Below, in pieces: positions 1 to 6,810 of a stretch of 7,096 nucleotides of DNA (position 1 is its first letter; each line of letters starts with the position of its first letter). The position numbers and the translations under genes are program-made. The notes below the pieces were generated by a model. It was not told the origin of the DNA. It was given only the letters and a program-made list of their open reading frames with translations, and did no database searches. Source of the DNA: Akkermansia muciniphila (GTDB lineage: Bacteria > Verrucomicrobiota > Verrucomicrobiia > Limisphaerales > UBA9464); assembly GCA_945873715.1 (NCBI GenBank), contig CAMCFL010000161.1, positions 1 through 7,096 on the forward strand, in the 5' to 3' direction.

Positions 1-429
1 CTGCATGATGGCCCGGAAGTCATGGTCGCCGATGCGTTTCGCCAGGTCATGCAACTGCGGCTTGAGGTGCAGCAGGACTGCGGTTGCCGCGGCCACGACC
101 ATGGCCAGCGGACGATCGCCTCCCGGCAGGTAGGCACCGACCCCGAACATCAGGAGCATGGCCGCCTCGGTGGTGATGCCGGGGTCGGTGTCGGGTTGGC
201 GTGGGCGCAGGGAATTGCCGGCCACGATGGCGGCGGCCAGCGCCAGGAGACCTGCGCCGATCACCCATCCGCCGTGCTGGACGGCGAGCCAGGCGCAGAT
301 CGTCCCGAACAACGTGATCAACGGGAAGGTGCGGAAGCCCGCCAGGACCGAGGCGGCACGCTCCCGTTGCAGTCCCACCAGGAGTCCGAGTCCGAGGGCG
401 ATTCCCAGCGTCTGGAATGCGTCGTTCAC
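1..429 (-). CDS. MgtC/SapB family membrane protein (DUF4010-type), N-terminal part
   Basis: This is the first 143 codons of a gene that runs off the left edge with no stop inside the window. The protein is probably an integral inner-membrane protein. An N-terminal hydrophobic helix carries LGIALGLGLLVGLQRERAA (residues 8-26), followed by AGFRTFPLITLFG. This matches the GLxRER...AGxRT signature of the MgtC/SapB family. A later PGITTEAAMLLMFGVGAYL segment (83-101) and the helix ending in LLHLKPQLHDLAKRI (119-133) resemble the longer subgroup that also carries a DUF4010 domain, usually around 400 residues in total. About five hydrophobic segments are visible. The start is GTG at 427-429. Reading back in the same frame gives CTC, ACC, ACC and then the TGA of the preceding zinc-ribbon gene, so no earlier start is possible. 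No Shine-Dalgarno sequence precedes it, so translation may be coupled to the upstream gene. The substrate is unknown: MgtC itself is linked to Mg2+ limitation and ATPase modulation, and that should not be transferred to this subgroup. Confidence 0.88.
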   Translation of the reverse strand, partial: MNDAFQTLGIALGLGLLVGLQRERAASVLAGFRTFPLITLFGTICAWLAVQHGGWVIGAGLLALAAAIVAGNSLRPRQPDTDPGITTEAAMLLMFGVGAYLPGGDRPLAMVVAAATAVLLHLKPQLHDLAKRIGDHDFRAIMQ

Positions 430-438
430 GAGGGTGGT

Positions 439-963
439 TCAGTAGTCGTACAGGCCGGGGTCGTGGGAATAACCGCCGCCCCCGCGTCCACCACCTCCTC
501 CTTCGTCCCCCTTGCCGAACCATTCCCCCAGCACGTCGCCCATGTCCTCCTCGATCTTGTCCGGATCCTCCCCGCTTTCGAGTCGGCGCAGGGCAGTCTC
601 CATCTCCTTGGGGACGGAACCCGCGGGCATCGCCTCCTGCATCTTGCGGAGCATGTGGGCCATGTGACGCGGGTTGTTCTCGTCGAGATGGTCCATGTCG
701 CGTTCCAACTCGTTCATCACCCGTTCCACGCGGGGATCATCGAAGTCAGGCATGGGCGGACCACCGGCCTCGTCGGGCCCCGGTTCGCCGCCGGGAGTTG
801 CCGGCTCGGGGGTGCCCTTGAGCATCGCAAAGCGGCTGACCTCCTTCGTCAGCTTCTTGTTTCCGCAGGTGGGACAGGTGGGGGTGTGGGATGGGTTCAC
901 CCGCCGGCTGAGGAAATTGAAGATCTTCCGGCAACGCGTGCAGGCGAATTCGTAGATCGGCAT
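439..963 (-). CDS. FmdB-family zinc-ribbon protein with acidic, Gly-rich C-terminal extension
   Basis: A 174-residue soluble protein. It opens with MPIYEFACTRCRKIF, the hallmark start of the FmdB/CxxC-CxxC regulatory-type zinc ribbon. C8 and C11 form the first knuckle and C30 and C33 (TCPTCG) the second, so one zinc ion is predicted. A Pro/Gly-rich linker (about 50-70) leads to a charged, mostly helical region (about 75-152) containing ENNPRHMAHMLRKMQEAM. This is followed by a glycine-rich stretch (about 154-164) and the end DPGLYDY. The ribbon alone is about 45 residues; many family members are 60-110 aa, so the extension makes this one long. The ATG at 961-963 was chosen because family proteins begin MPIYEF. 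The frame stays open upstream to a GTG at 1017, but those 18 residues are not family-like and that region includes one of the direct repeats. FmdB was named as a putative regulator of formamidase expression, and the biochemical role of most members is unknown. The MgtC-like gene follows after 9 nt in the same frame. Confidence 0.92.
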   Translation of the reverse strand: MPIYEFACTRCRKIFNFLSRRVNPSHTPTCPTCGNKKLTKEVSRFAMLKGTPEPATPGGEPGPDEAGGPPMPDFDDPRVERVMNELERDMDHLDENNPRHMAHMLRKMQEAMPAGSVPKEMETALRRLESGEDPDKIEEDMGDVLGEWFGKGDEGGGGGRGGGGYSHDPGLYDY

Positions 964-966
964 GCC

Positions 967-982
967 CGGAGTGTTCGCTCCG
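967..982 (-). promoter_or_regulatory. Small GC-rich hairpin just upstream of the zinc-ribbon start codon
   Basis: On the minus strand the 5 bp CGGAG pairs with CTCCG across the six-base loop CGAACA. The base of the stem lies 3 nt upstream of the ATG at 963. The only Shine-Dalgarno-like GGAG near this start is inside the stem and is further from the ATG than usual. The hairpin could mask the initiation region. A 5-bp stem is also easily found by chance in GC-rich DNA, so this is a weak call. Confidence 0.25.
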
Positions 983-993
983 CCGGCAGGACT

Positions 994-1005
994 TTCCAGT
1001 TTCAA
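994..1005. repeat. 12-bp direct repeat, left copy
   Basis: TTCCAGTTTCAA on the plus strand (TTGAAACTGGAA on the minus strand). An identical 12-mer lies at 1204-1215, on the other side of the 167-bp inverted-repeat element. This copy is 20 bp from the element's left arm. It could be a remnant of an insertion-linked duplication, part of a larger dispersed repeat, or chance. Confidence 0.5.
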
Positions 1006-1025
1006 CCTCGGGTCCACGGTGGTTT

Positions 1026-1192
1026 ATCCGCAGATGGCGCAGATCACGCAGATGGGGGCCGCAGTGAACGGAGGCCGAAGGGTGGAAGCCCTTGTCCACT
1101 CCGGACCTTCTACCTGACTCGCCCTTTTGAGGATGCCGATGTCCTCCCGGAAACTGCCTCCGTGATCTGCGCCATCTGCGCCATCTGCGGAT
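1026..1192. repeat. Intergenic inverted-repeat element with 9-bp CGCAGATNN units
   Basis: The two 30-bp arms (1026-1055 and the reverse complement of 1163-1192) each read ATC followed by three 9-bp units of the form CGCAGATNN. The left arm has units ending GG, CA, GG. The right arm, read inward, has GG, GG, CA. Aligned without gaps they match at 26 of 30 positions. Shifting by one unit gives a perfect 20-bp inverted repeat, 1029-1048 against 1161-1180. The arms enclose about 107 bp with no convincing gene but with short internal stems: AAGGG/CCCTT at 1078-1093 and GAGGA/TCCTC at 1129-1146. The right arm begins 26 nt after the stop of the giant gene, so its transcript could fold into a long hairpin here. 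No T-run follows either arm in the direction of transcription, so it is not a typical intrinsic terminator. The element fills most of the 255-bp gap at 964-1218. I recall similar CGCAGAT-type repeats from other environmental bacterial genomes but cannot verify that here. Confidence 0.8.
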
Positions 1193-1203
1193 CGTACTCC
1201 GGA

Positions 1204-1215
1204 TTCCAGTTTCAA
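1204..1215. repeat. 12-bp direct repeat, right copy
   Basis: Second copy of TTCCAGTTTCAA, located 3 bp downstream of the giant gene's TGA stop codon (1219-1221, minus strand) and 11 bp outside the right arm of the inverted-repeat element. The sequence around it (ATTCCAGTTTCAATCCTC) extends the similarity to the left copy (TTTCCAGTTTCAACCTC) loosely on both sides. Confidence 0.5.
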
Positions 1216-1218
1216 TCC

Positions 1219-4200
1219 TCACTGCACGCGCGTCAGTCGGTAGAAGCGCGTCTCGAGGCCGGAATCGAACGGGTCGTCGAGGGTGATGAGTTCGCCGGTG
1301 CCGGGAATCGCCCCTGCGCCGGAGACCGTTTCCCAGACGGCGTCCGAAGCCAGCACGGCGGTCCGTTCCAGCTTGTAGGTCCGGCCGGGGGCCGACTGGA
1401 AGGTGAGATGGCATACGTCGGTCTCGACCGTGACCGTGAGGATCCGGACGCTGTCGAGGATCTCGTCGTTGACGATGGTTCCGAGCGCGGTGACGAGGTT
1501 GAGCACCGCATCGACCGGACGCGAGAGGACGACGAGGAACGATTCGTCAGGTTCCACCACCACGTCGCCCAGGATGGGAACGAGGAGGGTCTGCTCGGTG
1601 GTGCCGGCGGGCCAGGTGACGGTCCCGGAACGGGTGGTGTAGTCGGATCCGGCCACGGCGGTGCCGTTTATCGTGGCGTAGTTGACGCTGACCGGCCGCG
1701 CGCTGGGGGCGGTGAGCGTGAGGCGGAAGACCGCGTTGCTGGTCCCCGAGTTGCCTTCGGGCATGCGGACGTCGGCAATGCGGATCTCGGGTTGCGGATC
1801 GTTGTCGATGACGGTGGCGGTGCCGCGATTGACCGAGACGGTGACGTTGGTCGGGTTGGACAGGTTGACCACGAAGGTCTCGATCGCCTCGTTCAGCAGA
1901 TCCCCGACGAGGGGCACGCGCACCCGTTGGACGGTCGAGCCCGGCGGGAACAGGAGGAGGCCGCTGCTGTTGGTGTAATCCGCTCCGGCCAGGGCAGTGC
2001 CGTTGGCGGTGGCGAAGCGCACCCAGATGGGCTGGCTGCTGAAGCCAGACAAGGTCAGCTCGAAGAGGGCGGCACCGTTGGCGTCGTCGGTCTCGATCGC
2101 CAGGACGTCGGCGATGGCGAGCGTCGGGACGACGGCGGTGCCGGAAGTGGAGGCCAGGTTGTTGAATGAGTTCGGGTCGGGTTGATCGGCCACGACGCTG
2201 GCGGAGTTGGTGTAGGAACCGGGAGCGTTGGGGGCGACCGTGAGGGTGACCTCGGCGGAGCTGAATCCGGGGATGTTGCCCAGGACGGTGACGACCGCGC
2301 CCCCGGCCAGGAAGGAGTCGCCCTGACTTCCGCGGGCGGAAACGAAGGTGGTGTTGGCGGGGAGCGGATTGGTGACCGTGACGCCCGTGGCGGTGACCGG
2401 ATGCGGGTTGGTGACGGTCAGGGTGAAGACGAGGTCGTGGCCGACCAGCACGGGTTGGACCGGCCGGGCCATGCCCAGGGCGAGGTCGGAAGCCCCGACA
2501 TCCACACAACATTCGGCATCGAACGTTTCGACGGTGATCGCCCAGCCTCCCACGAGTCCACCGGTCTCGTTGGCGGTGTCATCGGCAAGGAAGAGTTGCC
2601 AGTCGCCGTTGGGATCCAGTCCCTGGAAGGCGGCCAGGGTCGCGCCATAGGGGGCGGCGGGTGCAGGAGCCGGCAGGGCGTCGGTGGTGTCGTAATTCGA
2701 CGGCCGGAACGTGCCGCTGACCAGTTGGGTCGAGTCCGGCAGAGCGGCTCCTGCCCGGTCATCGATGCGGAGGGTCAGGTTGGTGATGTCGAGCGTGCCG
2801 CCGGCATCGGAAAGCAGCAGGACCTTCTGACCCAGGGGTCCGACCAGCAGCAGGTCGAGGTGGTCGGGGTTGGTGTGAAACAGGTTGGACAGGGTGACGC
2901 TCACCGTGCGGACGGTGCCGGTGATCCCGGTCAGTCGTAGGGTCGAAGGGTAGGGGGTCGCCGCGCCGATCGCGGGGACTGTGACGGCGGTGGGCGAGAC
3001 GAAGGTGTTGGTCGTGCGGGTGATCCGGCCCAACTCGAATTCGTAGGTGAGTGATCCGCGGCTGTTGGTGCCTTCGGTGAGGTTCAAGGTCGCGACCATG
3101 TTCGATCCACACCAACCGTTGGCGAGGAAGGTGAAGTCGACCGAGGCGGCCGATCCATCGCCCGGGACGGTGGTCAGGGTCACCGGATCTCCGGGGAGCA
3201 GCAGGTTCGGGTTCGCCACCAGCGTGGCGGTCAGGTTGGTGGCGTCGAGCGGGCCCGGGTTCCGCAGGTGGAAGCGCACGCTGACGGTTTCGCCCGGATC
3301 CAGCTGGCCGTTGACCGGATCGCAGGATTCCGAACTCAGTTCAAAGCCGTCGGGGACCAGTTCATCGTTCAGGATCGTCGCCGTGGTTTCGGCGATGCTG
3401 ATCGTGGCCCGGACCGGCGTGGACAGCGTGAGGAGGAGGGTTTCATCCGATTCCAGCGCGAGGTCGCCCACGATGGGGACGGTGACCAGTTGGGTGACGA
3501 CGCCGGCGTTGAAGGTCAGCGTCCCGGATCGCGCTGTGTAGTCACCGGGAGCGACGGCGGTGCCGTTGGCCGTGGCGTAGCGGACGGTGATTGACTGGCC
3601 GCTGGGGGCGGACAGCCGGACGACGAAGGTGGCGTTGGAAGTCCCGCGGTGTCCCTCGACGAATTCGATGGGCTCCACCGAGATTGACGGGACGGCGTCG
3701 TCGTCGGTGATGGTCCCGGTGCCGATGGCGCGGACGAGGGTGGCGTTGGTGGGGGCGGAGAGTCGGACGGTGAAGGTCTCGTTGGCCTCGCTGATGGCGT
3801 CGCCGATGATGGGAACCTGGATGAACTGCGTGACGATGCCGGGGGCGAAACGGAGCAGGCCGTTGGTGAATTGGTAGTCAGCGCCGGCCAGGGCGGTGGC
3901 GTTGGAACTGGCGAACAACGCCGTCACCTCCAGGCTGGTCGGAGCCGACAACCACACGGCGAAGGTCGCGTTGGTGGGCGCATCGGCGACCGTGACGTCG
4001 CCGATGGACAGCGTGGGGAGGAGACCGGTGACGGAGTTGGTCCGGTCGTTGTTGGAGTAGTCCGGATCCGCCGCTGGCGAACGGACCGAGGAAGCGATGG
4101 TCCACGTTCCGGCGAGGGTTGGCCGGGCGACCAGACGGACGGTGGCGGCTCCGCCCGCGGGAAGGTTGCCAAGGCTGGCGATGACGTTGGTGCCGGAGAG

Positions 4201-6801
4201 CGAAGCGGTGCCCTGGGACGGGGTGACCGAGGTGAATGCGACCCCGGGCGGCAGGCTGTTGGTGAGCAGGACGGCGGTGGCGGCGGCTGGTCCGGAATTG
4301 GTGATGGAGAACAGCAGGGTGGCGTCATGACCGACCACGACTGGCTCCACGGGAACGACGGACAGCGCGAGATCCGCCTGGGTGGGTCCCTGGCAGCAGA
4401 AGGCGTCAAAGGTCTCGATGGCGAGGCTCCAACCCCCGGCGATCTGACCGGCATTCGAGGCGGCGTCATCCCGGGCGAACAGCCGCCAGGCTCCATTGGG
4501 ATTGATCCCGTTGAACCCATTGAGGTCCGACCCATAGGGCCCGGCCGGGGCCGGTGCGGTGAAGGCATCCGTATTGGTGTCGATGTTGGTCGGCCGGAAG
4601 GTGCCCGCCACCAGCGGACCGGCATCCGGCACGCCGCTGGCCGCGTCCGCAGCGAAGCTGACCGTCAGGCCGGTGACGTCGGCAGTCCCGCCGGCATCGG
4701 ACAACACCAGAGCGGAGCGGCCATCCGGTCCGACCAGCAACAGATCCAGATCGTCGGGGTTGGCATGTTGCAGGCCGATGAGGGTGAGGGTGACCTTGCG
4801 AACGGTGCCGACGACGCCGGAGACGATGTTGGAGGAAGGATAGGGGGTGGCGTTGCCGGTGGCGGGAAGGGTGACGGGGGCGCTGGTGAAGGTGCGGGTG
4901 CCCTCGACGATTTCACCGAGCGGAAAGGTGAAGGCGACCTGGCCGCGATCCTCGCCGTTCTCGGAAAGGGCGAACACGGCGGTGACCCGGCTTCCGCAGG
5001 GACCGTTGGCGGTGAATGAGAAGCTGCGGGTGGCGGTGCTGCCGTCGCCGGGAATGTTGCCGTAGTCCTGGGCCGCGCTCGGATTCAGGATGCCTGGGCT
5101 GGGAAGCAATCGGGCGGTCAGGCCGGCGGTGGCGAGCGGGCCGGGATTGCGCAGGGTGAAGCTGACGGTGACACGTTCGCCCGGGTCGATCAGGCCATTG
5201 GCAGGCAGACAATCCTCGGCGGTGAGGGCCAGTCCGGCGGGCGCGATCTCATCGTCGAGGATCGTGCCGGTGCCTTCGTCCTGGATGAGGTAGCCACCGA
5301 CGGGACGATGGAGGATGAGCCGAAAGGTTTCGTTCCCTTCCTGGATCCGATCCCCGAACACGGCGACGGCGATGCTGGCTTCGGTCTGACCGGCGGGAAC
5401 GGTCATGGTGCCGGTGCGGGCGACGTAATCGACACCGGCGAGCGCGGTGCCGTTGGTGGTGTAGAAGCTGAAGCTGGCCGCCTGCACGACTGGCTCTGGA
5501 AGGGTGACGCGGAAGATGGCGTCGCGGGTGCCCAAGGCTCCTTCCACCACGCCCACCGGGTTGGCGGACAGCGCGGCGATGGCGCGCAGGCTGACGCGGT
5601 CAAGAAAGCCGCCGTTGTGGACGTCGGCATAGCGGGTGGAGGTGCTGAACTTGGTGAACTTCCAGCGGAGCACGTGCGTGCCCGGGCTGAGGATGTGCGC
5701 CTGTGCGAGCCAGGCGGAGGCACCACTGATGCGGCCGGCCTGTTCCACGCCATTGATCGAAAAGGTCAACAGGTCGGTCCCGCCAGGACCGGCGGTGCCG
5801 CTGACCCGCCAGAAGAAGTCGAGGGCGACGGGCCGGGGCGTGACGACGGTGGTCTCGATCCACGATTCGCCGCCTTGATCGATCGGAGCCGATTGGGCGG
5901 CATCGACGCCGTCCTGGGTATAGACCGACTGGCCGACCCATCCTGCGTCGCCACCGGAGGTCCAGACGAGGTCGGTGGTGTCGAGGGCCGTGGCCAGCGG
6001 GATGCCGAAGAGGGCCGTGACGCGGCGGGTGGTGGACATCACCAGCGGGCTGGGGTTGGCAGCGCCCCCAAGATCGCCGCTCCAGCCGAGGAAGGCCTTG
6101 CCGGCATCGGGAACCGCCGTGAGCTGGATCGAATCTCCCAGGGGATAGTGGGTGGCCAGGGGCGACACGTTGACCTGGCCGGGTCCGGCCGCCGTCACGA
6201 TCAGGCGGGGTGAAAGCGATGCGGCATTGGTGGGCACGGTGCCCTCGCGCAACTCGTCGAGGTTGATCACGCCGTCGAGATCGCGGTCTCCCGAGGCGAT
6301 CTGGTTGGTCAGGCTGCCGAAGTACTGCTGTTCCCAGACGTCGGGCAGGCCATCGCGGTCGGTGTCGAGCCACAGTTCCGCGTTCGCACTGGGGGTGGTG
6401 AGGGCACCGGACGAGACCGTGACCGAGTAGGTGCCCACCTGAGCGGGTCCGACGTTGGTCAGGATCAGGCTGTCGGTGGTGGCTCCGGGCAGGTTGGTTC
6501 CCCGGAGGCGCCATTGGTAGGTCAGCGGTGGCGTGCCCTGGGCCAGGACACTGAAGCTGGCGGTGCCACCGGGCTGGACGACCTGGTTGATGGGTGATTC
6601 CACGATGACCGGGGCGGACACGGCTCCCGGCGCGGCGAGGATCAGGTTGCCGGAGGCGTCCGAGCCGAACCGGGTTCCCTGGGCCAGGGCGGTGTGCCCG
6701 GTGGCGAGGGAGGCGAGGCCGACAAGGGCCGCCAGCAGACGGTGGGACCGGCGGGACCCGGCGGGCGGCCGGGCGGTGCGGGAGAGGTGGAGGAGAGGCA
6801 T
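1219..6801 (-). CDS. Giant secreted multidomain adhesin-like protein (Ig, InlB-like, Calx-beta, P-domain, DUF11)
   Basis: An 1860-residue exported protein with no recognisable enzyme domain. Residues 1-40 form a signal peptide: an Arg-rich start, the hydrophobic core LLAALVGLASLA, and cleavage after TALA before Q41. Domains in order: Ig-like with YQW and GTYSVTV (about 64-145); two DxDxDG calcium loops at D146-G151 and D172-G177, separated by GLPDVWEQQYFG (TSP3-like); divergent InlB B-type repeat with FLGWSGD (about 198-265); a beta-sandwich segment containing SWIETTV and LDFFWRVSG (about 266-403); Calx-beta (405-518). Then follow two copies of a super-module: Cys-containing beta domain (521-632; 1150-1262), proprotein convertase P-domain (633-803; 1263-1432), DUF11 (806-926; 1436-1556) and two Calx-beta domains (928-1036 and 1038-1148; 1558-1668 and 1671-1780). 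A C-terminal domain (about 1785-1860) ends in RFYRLTRVQ. No LPXTG, PEP-CTERM or terminal membrane helix is seen. The likely role is surface or extracellular-matrix adhesion with calcium-stabilised domains. The ATG at 6799-6801 gives a complete signal peptide, lies 9 nt after the previous stop, and has no clear Shine-Dalgarno sequence. Confidence 0.96.
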   Translation of the reverse strand: MPLLHLSRTARPPAGSRRSHRLLAALVGLASLATGHTALAQGTRFGSDASGNLILAAPGAVSAPVIVESPINQVVQPGGTASFSVLAQGTPPLTYQWRLRGTNLPGATTDSLILTNVGPAQVGTYSVTVSSGALTTPSANAELWLDTDRDGLPDVWEQQYFGSLTNQIASGDRDLDGVINLDELREGTVPTNAASLSPRLIVTAAGPGQVNVSPLATHYPLGDSIQLTAVPDAGKAFLGWSGDLGGAANPSPLVMSTTRRVTALFGIPLATALDTTDLVWTSGGDAGWVGQSVYTQDGVDAAQSAPIDQGGESWIETTVVTPRPVALDFFWRVSGTAGPGGTDLLTFSINGVEQAGRISGASAWLAQAHILSPGTHVLRWKFTKFSTSTRYADVHNGGFLDRVSLRAIAALSANPVGVVEGALGTRDAIFRVTLPEPVVQAASFSFYTTNGTALAGVDYVARTGTMTVPAGQTEASIAVAVFGDRIQEGNETFRLILHRPVGGYLIQDEGTGTILDDEIAPAGLALTAEDCLPANGLIDPGERVTVSFTLRNPGPLATAGLTARLLPSPGILNPSAAQDYGNIPGDGSTATRSFSFTANGPCGSRVTAVFALSENGEDRGQVAFTFPLGEIVEGTRTFTSAPVTLPATGNATPYPSSNIVSGVVGTVRKVTLTLIGLQHANPDDLDLLLVGPDGRSALVLSDAGGTADVTGLTVSFAADAASGVPDAGPLVAGTFRPTNIDTNTDAFTAPAPAGPYGSDLNGFNGINPNGAWRLFARDDAASNAGQIAGGWSLAIETFDAFCCQGPTQADLALSVVPVEPVVVGHDATLLFSITNSGPAAATAVLLTNSLPPGVAFTSVTPSQGTASLSGTNVIASLGNLPAGGAATVRLVARPTLAGTWTIASSVRSPAADPDYSNNDRTNSVTGLLPTLSIGDVTVADAPTNATFAVWLSAPTSLEVTALFASSNATALAGADYQFTNGLLRFAPGIVTQFIQVPIIGDAISEANETFTVRLSAPTNATLVRAIGTGTITDDDAVPSISVEPIEFVEGHRGTSNATFVVRLSAPSGQSITVRYATANGTAVAPGDYTARSGTLTFNAGVVTQLVTVPIVGDLALESDETLLLTLSTPVRATISIAETTATILNDELVPDGFELSSESCDPVNGQLDPGETVSVRFHLRNPGPLDATNLTATLVANPNLLLPGDPVTLTTVPGDGSAASVDFTFLANGWCGSNMVATLNLTEGTNSRGSLTYEFELGRITRTTNTFVSPTAVTVPAIGAATPYPSTLRLTGITGTVRTVSVTLSNLFHTNPDHLDLLLVGPLGQKVLLLSDAGGTLDITNLTLRIDDRAGAALPDSTQLVSGTFRPSNYDTTDALPAPAPAAPYGATLAAFQGLDPNGDWQLFLADDTANETGGLVGGWAITVETFDAECCVDVGASDLALGMARPVQPVLVGHDLVFTLTVTNPHPVTATGVTVTNPLPANTTFVSARGSQGDSFLAGGAVVTVLGNIPGFSSAEVTLTVAPNAPGSYTNSASVVADQPDPNSFNNLASTSGTAVVPTLAIADVLAIETDDANGAALFELTLSGFSSQPIWVRFATANGTALAGADYTNSSGLLLFPPGSTVQRVRVPLVGDLLNEAIETFVVNLSNPTNVTVSVNRGTATVIDNDPQPEIRIADVRMPEGNSGTSNAVFRLTLTAPSARPVSVNYATINGTAVAGSDYTTRSGTVTWPAGTTEQTLLVPILGDVVVEPDESFLVVLSRPVDAVLNLVTALGTIVNDEILDSVRILTVTVETDVCHLTFQSAPGRTYKLERTAVLASDAVWETVSGAGAIPGTGELITLDDPFDSGLETRFYRLTRVQ
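1462..3354 (-). repeat. Super-module copy 2 within the giant gene (residues about 1150-1780)
   Basis: This copy encodes the Cys-containing beta domain, P-domain, DUF11, Calx-beta and Calx-beta. It aligns with copy 1 at a nearly constant offset of 629-630 residues: NPDHLDLLLVGPLG corresponds to NPDDLDLLLVGPDG, ETFDAECC to ETFDAFCC, and PTLAIADV to PTLSIGDV. Similarity is also visible at the DNA level in the P-domain, for example CGGCATCGGA and GGTCCGACCAGCA occur in both copies. Amino-acid identity in the P-domains is roughly half by eye, so this is an old duplication. Confidence 0.85.
3355..5241 (-). repeat. Super-module copy 1 within the giant gene (residues about 521-1149)
   Basis: First copy of the same five-domain block, directly abutting copy 2. 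Its Cys-containing beta domain has C531 and C602, matching C1160 and C1231 in copy 2. Its P-domain ends in the Cys pair C802-C803, matching C1431-C1432. A single extra Calx-beta domain (405-518) precedes copy 1, so the overall order is Calx, then the block twice. Exact duplication boundaries cannot be fixed by eye because Calx-beta domains flank both copies. Confidence 0.85.
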
Positions 6802-6810
6802 AGCGGTCTG

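Noticed and set aside
964..1017. GTG at 1017 as the start of the zinc-ribbon protein
   Set aside because: It would add 18 residues before MPIYEF, which is the normal N-terminus of the family, and that DNA includes one copy of the 12-bp repeat.
1029..1055. Short tandem units as a possible CRISPR array
   Set aside because: Units are 9 bp with no spacers, appear in three-unit arms in inverted orientation, and have no cas gene nearby.
1026..1192. Inverted repeat as an intrinsic terminator of the giant gene
   Set aside because: The loop is over 100 nt and no T-run follows either arm on the minus strand. It may still form an mRNA 3' structure, but it does not fit a standard terminator.
1024..1215. 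A 63-codon minus-strand frame in the intergenic gap
   Set aside because: It coincides with the inverted-repeat element. Its ends (ADGADGAD and ICVICAICG) are simply translations of the 9-bp units, so it is not a gene.
22..2169. A 2.1-kb open frame on the plus strand
   Set aside because: It runs antisense through the MgtC-like gene, the zinc-ribbon gene, the repeat element and the end of the giant gene. Its product is Gly/Asp/Arg-rich with no domain. Long antisense frames are expected opposite GC-rich genes, and the minus-strand genes have clear family motifs.
2182..6213. Further long plus-strand frames (2182-2940, 3871-5019, 5308-6213)
   Set aside because: All lie opposite the giant gene and give low-complexity Gly/Asp/Arg-rich translations that repeat where the giant's domains repeat. 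They are shadows of the minus-strand reading frame.
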